A stretch of DNA of 64,000 nt. Source: Marinactinospora thermotolerans DSM 45154 (GTDB lineage Bacteria > Actinomycetota > Actinomycetes > Streptosporangiales > Streptosporangiaceae). The notes beneath the pieces were generated by a model. It did not search any database, had not been told where the DNA came from, and saw only the letters and a list, made by a program, of their open reading frames with translations. A program made the translations under genes and the position numbers. The stretch is taken from assembly GCF_900167435.1 (NCBI RefSeq), contig NZ_FUWS01000002.1, forward strand, positions 235,924-299,923, read 5' to 3'. Positions 8,285 through 17,097 of the stretch are shown here, piece after piece. The first letter of the stretch is position 1; each line of letters starts with the position of its first letter.

Positions 8285-9172
8285 TCAGCCCTTCTCGGCG
8301 CCGGCGGTCAGCCCCGAGATCAGCAGCCGCTGCGCCGCGAGGAACCCCACCACCACCGGCACGGTGATCGCGATCGACCCGGCCATCAGCACCGGCGCGG
8401 GCACCGTGAAGTCGGTGAGCTGGGCGATGCCCAGCGACACCGTCCACCGCTCACGGTCGTCGACCAGGAACAGCAGCGCGAACAGGAACTCGTTCCAGGC
8501 GATCATGAACACATACAGCGCGGTGGCGGTGATGCCCGGCAGCGCCATGGGCAGCACGACCCGCGTGATCACCTGGACCCGGTTGCACCCGTCCACCTCG
8601 GCCGCCTCCTCCACGCTCGCCGGGACCGCGCGGAAGTAGTTGCGCAGCATGTACAGCGACACCGGCACCGTCTGCGCCAGGTAGATCAGCACCAGCCCCA
8701 GCAGCGACCGGGTCAGCCCCATCCGGCTGAACAGCACGAACAGCGGCACCGCCAGCACGATCCCGGGGAACAGGTAGACCGCCAGGAAGAACCCGTTGAC
8801 CGCGTCGCGGCCCAGGAAACGCAGCCGCGCCGCGGCGTAGGCGCCCAGGGTGCTGCACGCCACCGCGAGCACCGTCGTCCCCACCGCCACGACCAGCGAG
8901 TTGCGCATGAACCTGGCCAGCCCGTAGCCGTCGGCGGACTCGTCGCGCAACGCCTCGGAGTAGGCGCCGAAGTCCAGTTCGCCGGGTGCCGGAAGCGCCA
9001 ACGGGGCGGCGATCACATCGGGCAGCGAACGCAGCGACAGGACGATCCCGTACAGCAGCGGCCCGGCCGAGGCCAGCACCGCCGCGACGATCACCACCAC
9101 GCGCAGCACCGCCAGCACCCGCCGCTCCACGGCGTGCCGGTCCAGCGGCGGACGGTTTCGGGTCCGGGGCAT
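8285..9172 (-). CDS. Carbohydrate ABC transporter permease, MalG type
   Basis: The 295-residue permease has six hydrophobic stretches (around 25-45, 90-115, 125-150, 158-180, 205-230, 260-280). The coupling-loop consensus EEAAEVDGCNRVQVITRVVLPMALPG is that of sugar-importer inner-membrane subunits. Its ATG directly follows the TAG of the upstream permease. It is last in the operon GH15 enzyme, binding protein, MalF-like permease, MalG-like permease. No ATPase is encoded here, as in many actinomycete sugar importers that share a multitasking ATPase (MsiK) encoded elsewhere. Confidence 0.88.
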   Translation of the reverse strand: MPRTRNRPPLDRHAVERRVLAVLRVVVIVAAVLASAGPLLYGIVLSLRSLPDVIAAPLALPAPGELDFGAYSEALRDESADGYGLARFMRNSLVVAVGTTVLAVACSTLGAYAAARLRFLGRDAVNGFFLAVYLFPGIVLAVPLFVLFSRMGLTRSLLGLVLIYLAQTVPVSLYMLRNYFRAVPASVEEAAEVDGCNRVQVITRVVLPMALPGITATALYVFMIAWNEFLFALLFLVDDRERWTVSLGIAQLTDFTVPAPVLMAGSIAITVPVVVGFLAAQRLLISGLTAGAEKG

Positions 9173-10120
9173 CTAGGCACGCTCCTTCCGCGACGCCCAC
9201 ACATACAGCGCGAGCGGCACCGCCAGGGCCAGGGTCATCAGCACCCCCAGCGCGGAGGCCGCGCCGATGTCGGCGCGGGTCACCAGCTCCTCATAGACCC
9301 GCACCGCCACCACCTGGGTGCCGCCCGCGCCGTCGGTGAGCAGGTAGACGTCGGTGAAGTTCTGGAACGACCAGATGAAGCGCAGCAGGGCCAGCAGCGC
9401 GATCACCCCGGTCAGCTGCGGCAGCAGGACGTGGCGGAACCCCTGCAACGGGGAGGCGCCGTCGACCACGGCGGCCTCCTCCACGTCGCGCGGCACCACC
9501 TGGAGGCGCGCGGTGATGAACAGGAACGCCAAGGGGAAGGAGCGCCACACCTCGAAGGCGATGACCACGCTCAGCGCCACCGGAACCGGCAGCCCCCACA
9601 GGTCGATGTCGTAGGTGCTGAGGAAGTTGATCGGCGCCTCCCAGCCGAGGAACCGCCGCCCCACCTCGTTGACGGCCCCGTACTGCGGGTTGAGCAGCGT
9701 CGTCCAGATCGTGGTCGCCGCCACCACCGGCAGCACGTAGGGGATGAGCAGCAGCCCGCGCACCAGACCACGCCCGCGGAAGGGACGGCGCAGCGCCAAC
9801 GCCAGCACCAGGCCCACCAGGACCGAGCCGACCGTGCTCGCCGTGGCGTAGACCAGCGTGGTCCGCGCCGCCTTCCAGAATCCGGCGCTGGACAGCACGT
9901 CCGCGAAGTTGTCCAGGCTCACCCCGAGGTCGCCCAGCCCCAGGGAGCGGATCTCGATCAGCCGCAGGTCCTGGAAGGCCAGCACGAAACTGGCGACGAA
10001 GGGGGCCAACACCACCAGGCCGACGACCAGCAGGGTCGGCGCGACCAGCAGCCGCCCGTGCAACTCCTCCTGCGCGCGCCGGGTCCGGCGGGCACGGGCC
10101 CGCCGATCCGGCGATGTCAT
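9173..10120 (-). CDS. Carbohydrate ABC transporter permease, MalF type
   Basis: About 315 residues with a basic N-terminus (DRRARARRTRR), six hydrophobic segments and the sugar-permease coupling loop EEAAVVDGASPLQGFRHVLLPQL. The start is uncertain: ATG 10120 is chosen, but in-frame GTG codons 6 and 15 nt upstream fit the GGTGAGGTGGG ribosome site about as well, and the frame opens as far as a GTG at 10171. It pairs with the downstream MalG-like permease to form the sugar channel, and it lies downstream of the binding-protein gene. Confidence 0.85.
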   Translation of the reverse strand: MTSPDRRARARRTRRAQEELHGRLLVAPTLLVVGLVVLAPFVASFVLAFQDLRLIEIRSLGLGDLGVSLDNFADVLSSAGFWKAARTTLVYATASTVGSVLVGLVLALALRRPFRGRGLVRGLLLIPYVLPVVAATTIWTTLLNPQYGAVNEVGRRFLGWEAPINFLSTYDIDLWGLPVPVALSVVIAFEVWRSFPLAFLFITARLQVVPRDVEEAAVVDGASPLQGFRHVLLPQLTGVIALLALLRFIWSFQNFTDVYLLTDGAGGTQVVAVRVYEELVTRADIGAASALGVLMTLALAVPLALYVWASRKERA

Positions 10121-10178
10121 CACGCTCACGCCCACCTCACCGTTGTCGGGGCGGCGCACGGCGCCCGCCACTCGTCGC

Positions 10179-11585
10179 TCACTCGATGTCGGTACGCACT
10201 TCCTCGGCGATGCGCGTCATGTCCTCGGCGTACTCCCGCGCGTCGCCGCCGGACAGGAGCGTGCCCAGCTCCTGGACCAGCGCGTTCTGCGAGGCCAGCG
10301 ATCCCGCGAGCACCGCGTCGGGGCCGCCGTACCCCCAGCGTTGGAAGGAGCCGGCCCCGTCGAGGATCGCCGAGATCGTCGCCTCGTCGTAGACGCGCGA
10401 CAGTGGGGTCCGGGTCTCCTCGGACTCACCGGTGGGCAGATCGGCCCAGGCGTCGGTGAACGCGGAGGGCTCCTCGGGGGTTCCCGAGCGCATCGGCACC
10501 CGCCCCTCCGGGGAGACCCCCAACGTCTCCAGGTAGCCGTCGCCCAGCAGGAACTCGATGAAACGCCGTGCCTTCGCGGTGTCGGCGCCGTGGGGGACGC
10601 CCAGGTTGAGCGTGACCCCGTACTGGCCGCCACCCCCACGCGCACCGTCCGCCAGGAGGGCCACACCGGAGTTGTCGGCGAGGAAGCGTGGATCCCGCGC
10701 GCACTCGTCGCAGGTCGGCGGGAAGTCGGGGGCCAGCCCGGCCAACTCGTCGAAGATGTGGGTGCCCCAGAACAGCATCGCGCTCTCCCCGGCGAGATAG
10801 GCGGCCCGCGTGGACTCCACGTCCTGGTCGCCGGGGACCGACGCCGCGGCCAGCCGCGCGTACAGCTCCAGTCCCTCGACGCAGGCGGGAGAGCCCAGTG
10901 AGATCTCGCCCGCGCCGTCGGTGAGCCGGCACCCGTTGGCCAGCAGCAGGGCCTCCAGGGTCTGCGTGGTGAAGGGGTCCCCGGGCTTGGTGCCCAGCAC
11001 GATCCCGGCGACCCCGTCGGTGTCCAGCGCCTCGGCCGCCGCGGCGACGTCGTGCAGGGTCTCGGGGGGCTCCAGCCCCGCCGCCGCGAACAGGTCCTCA
11101 CGGTACAGCAGCACCTGGCCCCAGCCGTCGCTGGGGACCGCGGCGATCGTGCCGTCCACGGTCACCATCTCCAACGCCCGTTCGTTGAAGGTGGCGCGTC
11201 CCAGCCGTTCGACGGTGGCGGTGGCGACCTCGGTGTCCAACAGGCCCTGCCGGCTCCACGCCGCGGCCTGGTCGGGGGCGAGCATCACCACATCGGGCAC
11301 GTCGCCGGAGGCGGCCCCGGTGACCAGCGCCTGGTTCTGGTCGGCGGCGGCCATCGGCACGACGTTCACCGCGATCCCGGTCTCCTGGGTGAACCTGTGG
11401 GCCGTCGCCTCCTGCTGGGCGATCCGGTCGGGCGTGACGTGGGAGGTCCAAAACGTCAACGCGCCGTCCTCGTCATCCCCGCCTCCCGCGCAGGCCGTTG
11501 CCAGCAGCAGCGCGACGACGGCGGCCGGCGCGAGGGCCGCGCGGCGGGCGCGCGGTGGGCGCGCCCGCCTCCTCGGTACGGACAT
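10179..11585 (-). CDS. Carbohydrate ABC transporter substrate-binding lipoprotein
   Basis: The 468-residue extracytoplasmic protein begins MSVPRRRARPPRARRAALAP, with a long hydrophobic core and lipobox LLLATAC. The mature part reads LTFWTSHVTPDRIAQQE, then FTQETGIAVNVVPM, the standard opening of family-1 sugar-binding proteins. An AGGAGG site precedes the ATG at 11585. Two CxxC-like pairs (TCDEC, around 10690-10715) are unusual in this class. It delivers an oligosaccharide to the two permeases downstream. The GH15 gene upstream suggests a glucan-type or glucosylated substrate, but the ligand cannot be read from sequence. Confidence 0.87.
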   Translation of the reverse strand: MSVPRRRARPPRARRAALAPAAVVALLLATACAGGGDDEDGALTFWTSHVTPDRIAQQEATAHRFTQETGIAVNVVPMAAADQNQALVTGAASGDVPDVVMLAPDQAAAWSRQGLLDTEVATATVERLGRATFNERALEMVTVDGTIAAVPSDGWGQVLLYREDLFAAAGLEPPETLHDVAAAAEALDTDGVAGIVLGTKPGDPFTTQTLEALLLANGCRLTDGAGEISLGSPACVEGLELYARLAAASVPGDQDVESTRAAYLAGESAMLFWGTHIFDELAGLAPDFPPTCDECARDPRFLADNSGVALLADGARGGGGQYGVTLNLGVPHGADTAKARRFIEFLLGDGYLETLGVSPEGRVPMRSGTPEEPSAFTDAWADLPTGESEETRTPLSRVYDEATISAILDGAGSFQRWGYGGPDAVLAGSLASQNALVQELGTLLSGGDAREYAEDMTRIAEEVRTDIE

Positions 11586-11620
11586 GCAACCTCCTGAGCG
11601 GTCGGCGGGAGGAGACCGGG

Positions 11621-12943
11621 TCATCCCGGCGGTGTCGGCGGCGGGCGGCCCTCCAGCGAGGCCAGCGCGATGAGGACGCTCGCCCCGGTCAGGGCGAGCG
11701 GGGCGACGGCCGCCGGCCGGCCGTCCTCGGTGACCTTCTCCGGCAGCGCCCCCAGTCGGGTCCGGCGCTCCTCCAGCCAGGTCAACAACCCCTCGGCCAG
11801 GTGACGCTCGCCCGTCGCCGCCGCCGTCATCGCGAACAATGACACCTGGGGGGTCCAGGCGGTGCGGGTGTCGGCCCACTCCTCTCCCCCCCCCACCCCG
11901 CCGTTGGCCAGGCGCAACGCCGCCAGAGTGCGCCTCCAGGCGGCATGTGGGCCCGGCTCCATGGGAGAGAACGGCGGCAACAGGAACGCCACCGACGCGT
12001 CCCGGCCGCCGCCCCCCACGCGGCGGGGGAAGTCGAGGGGGGCGAAATGACGCCGGATCCCGTCGCGAAGCAGGTCCCGGACGCGTGCGCACCGCGCCGC
12101 AGCGGCGCCGTCGCCCGCCCGGCCGAGCAGGTCGGCGGCGGCCCGGGCACCGAGGAGCAAGGGCGCGGCCGTGCCCAGGGTCGCCTCGTCGACGTCGCGT
12201 TCCCAGTAGTCCTGGGAGGGCCGGGGCAGTCCCGTGCCCGGGTCCACGGCCGCGGACATCGCGTCGGCTGCGGCGCGGACCGTCGCCAGCATGTCGGCCA
12301 GCTCCGCCGCCACCGTCCTCGCGGGCGCGGTGGCCGCCCACACCCACAGCGCCCACAGGGTCCAGCCGATGCCGTCGAGCTGGGTGCCGCGCCGGTCCGG
12401 CACCCGCCCCGAACCGTCGGGCAGGTAGCGGGCCTGCCACGTGCCATCGGGCTCCTGTAGGCCACAGACGTAGCGGAGCGCCCGGAGCGCGTCACCGTGG
12501 CGACCGCCCAGGCACAGCGCCACCGCGCAGAACCCGGCGTCACGCGGCCAGACGTAGTGCCAGTAGGGGCTGGCCGCGGCGACCAGCGCCCCGTTGGGAT
12601 ACAGCAGCGCGCGGATGTCGACGAACGCGGTGCGGGCCATGGCCGCGTAACGGGTGCCGGCTCCCGGCAGCGTGGCCGCGGCCGTCTCGGCGGCGGCGCG
12701 CGCCACCTCGGCCGGCCCGGGCCGGGCGGCCCCGGGCAGCGTCCCGCTGGCGGGATCCAGGAACGGGGTGTCCGGTAGCCGGCGCAGCGCGCCGTGGGGC
12801 GGGACGACCAGCGGAGCCCCATCGGCGCCGGTGACGACCCCGTCGGCGTACAGACGGGTCTCGGGGTTCCACGCGGTGCCGCGCCGGCCCAGCACGGGTC
12901 CGTCCACGCGGCCGGAGGCGCCCGCGCCCGGGCCGTTCACCAC
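11621..12943 (-). CDS. Glycoside hydrolase family 15-like (glucoamylase/trehalase superfamily)
   Basis: About 440 residues of an (alpha/alpha)6-type glycosidase. The segment SPYWHYVWPRDAGF matches the GH15 W-x-R-D substrate-binding motif. The segment SQDYWERDVDE holds the likely general acid Glu, and GALPEKVTEDG holds the likely general base Glu. Shorter than fungal glucoamylases and without a starch-binding domain. No signal peptide is visible, so it probably acts in the cytoplasm on imported oligosaccharide. The start is uncertain: tandem GTGs at 12943 and 12940 are the first plausible codons, but the frame is open to 13186 (TTG). It is the first gene of the operon that continues with the importer. 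Confidence 0.72.
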   Translation of the reverse strand: MVNGPGAGASGRVDGPVLGRRGTAWNPETRLYADGVVTGADGAPLVVPPHGALRRLPDTPFLDPASGTLPGAARPGPAEVARAAAETAAATLPGAGTRYAAMARTAFVDIRALLYPNGALVAAASPYWHYVWPRDAGFCAVALCLGGRHGDALRALRYVCGLQEPDGTWQARYLPDGSGRVPDRRGTQLDGIGWTLWALWVWAATAPARTVAAELADMLATVRAAADAMSAAVDPGTGLPRPSQDYWERDVDEATLGTAAPLLLGARAAADLLGRAGDGAAAARCARVRDLLRDGIRRHFAPLDFPRRVGGGGRDASVAFLLPPFSPMEPGPHAAWRRTLAALRLANGGVGGGEEWADTRTAWTPQVSLFAMTAAATGERHLAEGLLTWLEERRTRLGALPEKVTEDGRPAAVAPLALTGASVLIALASLEGRPPPTPPG

Positions 12944-13230
12944 GGTCCCGGCCGCCGTCCGGACGAGCCGATCCCCATCCGCATCGCCCCTCCTCTCCGA
13001 CGGGCCGGCGGCCGCCCGTGCTGCCGTGGCGGCCGGATCACGCTCCGTCGTCCTTTCCTGCGAAGGTAGACCACGGCCGCGCCGAAGGGTAGGCCCGCGC
13101 GCCGGGGCGTGTCCGGCCGGAGGCGGACGGGCGCATAGCCGGGAAGATCGGGGGAAGCAGAGCCGCGGGCCCGGCCCCGCGTCCAAGGACGGCCCCTCCG
13201 TCCCGCGGCGGTCCGGCCGAAAGGGGATTC

Positions 13231-14460
13231 ATGCGGCAAGGCCCACGGCACCAGCGACGGCCCGCCACCGGATCCGCCCGGCGCCGGTGGCGCGTACTCG
13301 CGATGGCGGTGGCCGCGCTCTGCGCGGCGGCCCTCGCGGTGGTGGCGTTCACGATCCTGTCCCGGTGGCTGCCGCCCGCCCTGCTCCCGCTGTCCCCCCT
13401 GCTGACCCGCCACGACCTGCACGTCGTGCCGTTCGCCCTGGCCGGCGTCGGCGTGGGGGCGCTCGCCGTGCTGGCGGGGGCGCGGCGCACCGGCGGGCTG
13501 ACCATGGCGGTGGCCGCGTCCACCGCCGTCGTCGCGCTCCTCCCGGTCGCGGCGTCGTGGCGGACGGCCGAGGAGCAGGACGTCCCGCTCTCCCTGGCCG
13601 CCTACCTCGCCCCCGATCCGGAGAGGGGGCCCGACGAGTCCGACGTCGTCTACGGGCACGCCGACGGGCGGGAACTGCGGCTCGACGTCTACCGGCCACG
13701 GGGCGGCGGCCGGACCCCCGCGATCGTGCACGTCCACGGCGGGGCGTGGATCGGCGGGGACAAGGCGGAGTTCCCCGGCTGGCCGCGCCGCCTGGCCGAC
13801 CAGGGCTACACGGTCTTCTCCGTCGACTACCGGCTGGCCCCGCCCGAGCGCTGGCGTGACGCGCCCGGTGACGTGCGCTGTGCCCTGAACTGGGTCACGG
13901 AGCACGCCGCCGACTACGGGGCCGACCCCGGCCGCGTCGTCCTGTCCGGCAGCTCGGCCGGCGGCCACCTCGCGCTCATGGCCGCCTACGCCGACGACAC
14001 GATCCCGCCCACCTGCGGGGACGGGGACACCGCCGTCGCCGCGGTCCTCGCCCTGTACCCGGTCGCCGACATCGCCGCCTGGTGGCGCACCGACACCCTC
14101 GGGTACGGCGGCGCCGGACGGTCGCGCCCGGCCATGCGCGCCTACACCGGGGGCACCCCCGCCGAGGTCCCGAGCGCCTACGAGCTGGGCTCCCCCGGCC
14201 ACTACGTTCGCCCCGGGCTGCCCCCCACCCTGATCCTGCACGGGGGACGCGACCACACCGTCCCCCCGGAACCCTCGGAGCGTCTCGCCGGGCAACTGGC
14301 CGCGGCGGGCGTCCCGACCCGCTTCGTCCGGCTCCCCTTCGCCGAGCACGGCTTCGACGTCGCCCAGGGGTCGTGGGCCGACCAGATCGCCCACGGCGTC
14401 ACCACCCGCTTCCTGGCCGAGCACGCCCCGCCACGCGACACCGCCCACGGCGACCGGTGA
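13231..14460 (+). CDS. Membrane-anchored alpha/beta-hydrolase (HSL/carboxylesterase type)
   Basis: The 409-residue protein has three N-terminal hydrophobic segments (about 22-45, 60-82, 90-112) followed by an esterase domain. The oxyanion motif HVHGGAWIGG, the nucleophile elbow GSSAGGH, the Asp in HGGRDHTV and the His in FAEHGFD give a complete catalytic triad. It belongs to the hormone-sensitive-lipase/acetyl-esterase class and probably acts outside the cell or at the membrane. AAGGGG precedes the ATG. The stop is 33 nt before the reductase gene, and the three plus-strand genes look co-transcribed. The substrate is unknown. Confidence 0.82.
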   Translation: MRQGPRHQRRPATGSARRRWRVLAMAVAALCAAALAVVAFTILSRWLPPALLPLSPLLTRHDLHVVPFALAGVGVGALAVLAGARRTGGLTMAVAASTAVVALLPVAASWRTAEEQDVPLSLAAYLAPDPERGPDESDVVYGHADGRELRLDVYRPRGGGRTPAIVHVHGGAWIGGDKAEFPGWPRRLADQGYTVFSVDYRLAPPERWRDAPGDVRCALNWVTEHAADYGADPGRVVLSGSSAGGHLALMAAYADDTIPPTCGDGDTAVAAVLALYPVADIAAWWRTDTLGYGGAGRSRPAMRAYTGGTPAEVPSAYELGSPGHYVRPGLPPTLILHGGRDHTVPPEPSERLAGQLAAAGVPTRFVRLPFAEHGFDVAQGSWADQIAHGVTTRFLAEHAPPRDTAHGDR

Positions 14461-14492
14461 ACGCGCCCCCGCGCGCCGCTACCCTGGCAGGC

Positions 14493-15197
14493 ATGACCGC
14501 TCCGGCACCGAACGGACGCCCCCACACCATCCTGAGCTGCGCGATGTCCATCGACGGCCACATCGACGACACCTCCGCCGACCGTCTGCGGCTGTCCGAC
14601 GAGGCCGACTTCGACCGGGTGGACGAACTCCGGGCCGGCTGCGACGCGATCCTCATCGGCGCCGGCACCGTGCGCGCCGACGACCCGCGGCTGCTGGTGC
14701 GCTCGCCGCAGCGCCGCGCCCGCCGGATCGCCGAGGGCCGTGACGAACAGCTCCTCAAGGTCGTCTTGAGCGCCCGCGGCGACATCGACCCGCGCGCCCG
14801 CGTCCTGTCCACCGGCGCTCCCGGCGCGGTCGTCTACGTCGCCGACCCGGCCCACGCGGCCACCGCGCGACGCCTGGCGGACCTGCCCGACGTGGACGTG
14901 GTGGCCGTTGGGGACCCGCCCGATCCGGCCCGCGCCCTCGCCGACCTCGCCCGGCGTGGCGTGCGCCGCCTCATGGTCGAGGGCGGGGGCGCCGTGCACA
15001 CCGCCTTCCTGTCCGCGGGGCTGGCCGACGAGCTCCACCTCGCGGTCGCGCCCTTCCTCATCGGCGACCCGGAGGCCCCCCGCTTCGTGCACCCCGCGGA
15101 CTTCCCCAACGGTCCCGCCCGGCCGATGCGCCTGGCCGGCGTCGAACAGGTCGGCACCATGGCGGTGCTGCGCTACCTGCCGGGGGCGGCCACGTGA
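14493..15197 (+). CDS. RibD C-terminal-like pyrimidine reductase / DHFR-like domain protein
   Basis: The 234-residue stand-alone reductase matches the RibD C-terminal domain. Evidence includes TILSCAMSIDGHID at the start, CDAILIGAGTVRADDPRLLVR and RRLMVEGGGAVHTAFL. In RibD this domain reduces the ribosylamino-pyrimidine intermediate of riboflavin synthesis with NADPH. Here the partner deaminase is a separate gene that overlaps the end by four bases (GTGA). In fused RibD proteins the deaminase comes first; here the reductase does. A role in riboflavin, or in a deazaflavin or pyrimidine-derived metabolite, is possible. The context (an esterase upstream) does not decide it. Confidence 0.78.
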   Translation: MTAPAPNGRPHTILSCAMSIDGHIDDTSADRLRLSDEADFDRVDELRAGCDAILIGAGTVRADDPRLLVRSPQRRARRIAEGRDEQLLKVVLSARGDIDPRARVLSTGAPGAVVYVADPAHAATARRLADLPDVDVVAVGDPPDPARALADLARRGVRRLMVEGGGAVHTAFLSAGLADELHLAVAPFLIGDPEAPRFVHPADFPNGPARPMRLAGVEQVGTMAVLRYLPGAAT

Positions 15198-15652
15198 CCG
15201 CGGACGCCCCCACCGCCACCGACCGGCGCCTGCTGGAGGCCGCCGTCGAACTGTCGCGCCGCTGCCCGCCCTCGCCCACCGCCTTCTCCGTGGGCGCGGT
15301 CATCGCCGACGCCCGCGGCGCGGTCCTCGCCGACGGCTACTCGCGCCGCGACGACCCGCTCGACCACGCCGAGGAGGTCGCGCTCCGCGGACTGCCCGCC
15401 GCCGACCCCCGCCTGGCCGAGGCCACCCTGTACAGCAGCCTCGAACCGTGCAGCGCCCGCGCCTCACGCCCCTGCCCGTGCGCCCGGCTGATCCTGGCCA
15501 CCCCCATCCCCAGGGTGGTGTTCGCCTGGCGGGAACCGGCGATCTTCGTCGACTGCCAGGGCGCCGAGCTCCTCCGCGAGGCCGGCCGCAGCGTCATCGA
15601 GGTCCCCGACCTGGCGCCCCTGGTGCGCGAGGTCAACCGGCACCTGCTGTGA
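15194..15652 (+). CDS. RibD N-terminal-like cytidine/deoxycytidylate deaminase family protein
   Basis: The 152-residue zinc deaminase has the HAEE motif (zinc His and proton-shuttling Glu) and PC-x8-C (SSLEPCSARASRPCPC). The PC-x8-C spacing is that of RibD-type pyrimidine deaminases, longer than the PCxxC of cytidine deaminases. The GTG start overlaps the reductase stop. The pair could act as a two-subunit version of RibD. The gene ends 16 bp before the convergent phosphodiesterase-like gene. Confidence 0.78.
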   Translation: MTADAPTATDRRLLEAAVELSRRCPPSPTAFSVGAVIADARGAVLADGYSRRDDPLDHAEEVALRGLPAADPRLAEATLYSSLEPCSARASRPCPCARLILATPIPRVVFAWREPAIFVDCQGAELLREAGRSVIEVPDLAPLVREVNRHLL

Positions 15653-15668
15653 GCACCGCCGACCGCCC

Positions 15669-16958
15669 TCAGCCGTCGGTGAACGCCTCCTCCAACACCC
15701 GCCCCTGCGCGCCCGCGGGCGGTTCGGCGCCGAGCAGCCGGCTGATCGTGGGGGCCACGTCGATGACGCGCGCGTCGGCGGGGACGGCGCCCACCGCGAT
15801 CCCGGGCCCCGACAGGATCAGCGGGGCGCGCGCCTCGCGCATGCTGGAATGCCCGCCACGCTCCCGGCCGTCGATGATCGCCGGATCGACGAAGGCGTAG
15901 GGCGGTCGCGCCTCGATCGTCAGGTCGCCCTCCTCAGGGGAGGCGCCCAGCGCGTCGAGCTCGCCCCGGTCGCGGACCGCCTCCAGCTCGGGCAGGCCGC
16001 GCAGCAGCGACTCCACCCGCGCCCGCCCCTCGGGCTCGGCCGCGGCACCGCGCAGGTAGACGTTGGCGGTGCGCGGGCTCGCGGTGAGCACCACCTCGGT
16101 GTCGGGGCCCGGCGCCCGGCCGGAGTACAACCGCTCGGCCCCGAACCCGGCGTCGCGCAGCGCGCCGAGCACCTGCGGCTCCAACGACTCGGTGTAGCCG
16201 GTCATGCCGTGGTCGGAGACGAACACCATCACGGTCCGCTCGTACAGCCCCGTCTCGCGTAGCGTCTCGACCAGCCGTCCCAGCCCCGTGTCCATCTCGG
16301 CGAGCCGGGCCGGGATGCGCTCGGAGCCGGGCCCCTCCCCGTGCCCGATCGAGTCGATGTCGGCCGAGTACAGCGCCAGGAGGTCGGGGACGCGCGCGAC
16401 CGTCACCGGCTCGCCACCGGAGTCCACCGGCTCACCGCGCAGCACCCGCACCGCGGTGTCCACGTTCTCCTCCCACGTCGAGCCCTGCGTGTAGAGCCCA
16501 TCGGGGTCCCCGTAGGACACCCCCCGATCCTGGACGATGTACCACCCCGCGGACACGACCGTGCGGCCCTGGCGCCGCAGGCTCTGCACCATGTTCTCGA
16601 CCGCCAGCACACGGGTCTGGCCCCGGGCCCGGCCGGTGGCCGGATCCAGCACGTAGGCGGTGTTGCCGTGCGTCGCGGGCAGGGCGCCGGTGGCCAGGCT
16701 CGCCCGGTTGGGGTTGGACACGGCCTTGTAGGTGCACCCGGCCACCGTGCGCGTGCCGGAGGCGGCGAGCGCGTGCAGGTTCGGCAGCGAGGCGGCGTGC
16801 CGGTCCAGGTAGGAGGGGTCGACCCCGTCCCAGTCGACGAGGACCACGTGCCGCACCGTCCGGCCGGCCTCGGCGGAGGCCCGGGCCGCGGCGGGGCGCG
16901 CCGACAGGGCGAGGGAGGCGCCGACGGCGGTCGCGGCCAGGAACGTTCGTCTGCGCAT
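15669..16958 (-). CDS. Secreted alkaline-phosphatase superfamily protein (phosphodiesterase/nucleotide pyrophosphatase type)
   Basis: The 429-residue protein starts MRRRTFLAATAVGASLALSA, with a twin-arginine-like leader and an Ala-rich cleavage region (ARPAAARA). The metal-binding sequence of the superfamily is visible: VLVDWDGVDPSYL (metal Asp), KAVSNPNRASLATG in the nucleophile region, DIDSIGHGEG (metal Asp and His) and FVSDHGM (metal Asp-His). A final metal His lies in GGHSSMREARAPLILSG. The nucleophile position holds Ser/Asn rather than the usual Thr of NPPs, so activity should be tested. It probably acts outside the cytoplasm on phosphate esters or diesters. Confidence 0.82.
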   Translation of the reverse strand: MRRRTFLAATAVGASLALSARPAAARASAEAGRTVRHVVLVDWDGVDPSYLDRHAASLPNLHALAASGTRTVAGCTYKAVSNPNRASLATGALPATHGNTAYVLDPATGRARGQTRVLAVENMVQSLRRQGRTVVSAGWYIVQDRGVSYGDPDGLYTQGSTWEENVDTAVRVLRGEPVDSGGEPVTVARVPDLLALYSADIDSIGHGEGPGSERIPARLAEMDTGLGRLVETLRETGLYERTVMVFVSDHGMTGYTESLEPQVLGALRDAGFGAERLYSGRAPGPDTEVVLTASPRTANVYLRGAAAEPEGRARVESLLRGLPELEAVRDRGELDALGASPEEGDLTIEARPPYAFVDPAIIDGRERGGHSSMREARAPLILSGPGIAVGAVPADARVIDVAPTISRLLGAEPPAGAQGRVLEEAFTDG

Positions 16959-17097
16959 GGGCGTCCTTCGCCTTCTGGTGGGGCGGGGCCGACGGGGCGT
17001 CACTGGCGAGCGTAGGCAAACCGGGGCGGCCAGGGAAGCAGCATGGCGCGCATGTCGCCCCGGGGTAAGACGGCCCGCACGCGCCGGACGGTCCGGC

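Noticed and set aside
4263-8447. 1394-codon open frame on the minus strand
   Set aside because: Antisense shadow of the well-supported ATPase, decarboxylase and dehydrogenase genes; product is Gly/Arg/Asp/His low-complexity.
6797-10459. 1220-codon plus-strand frame
   Set aside because: Shadow of the aldehyde dehydrogenase in its first part and antisense to the sugar-importer genes in the rest.
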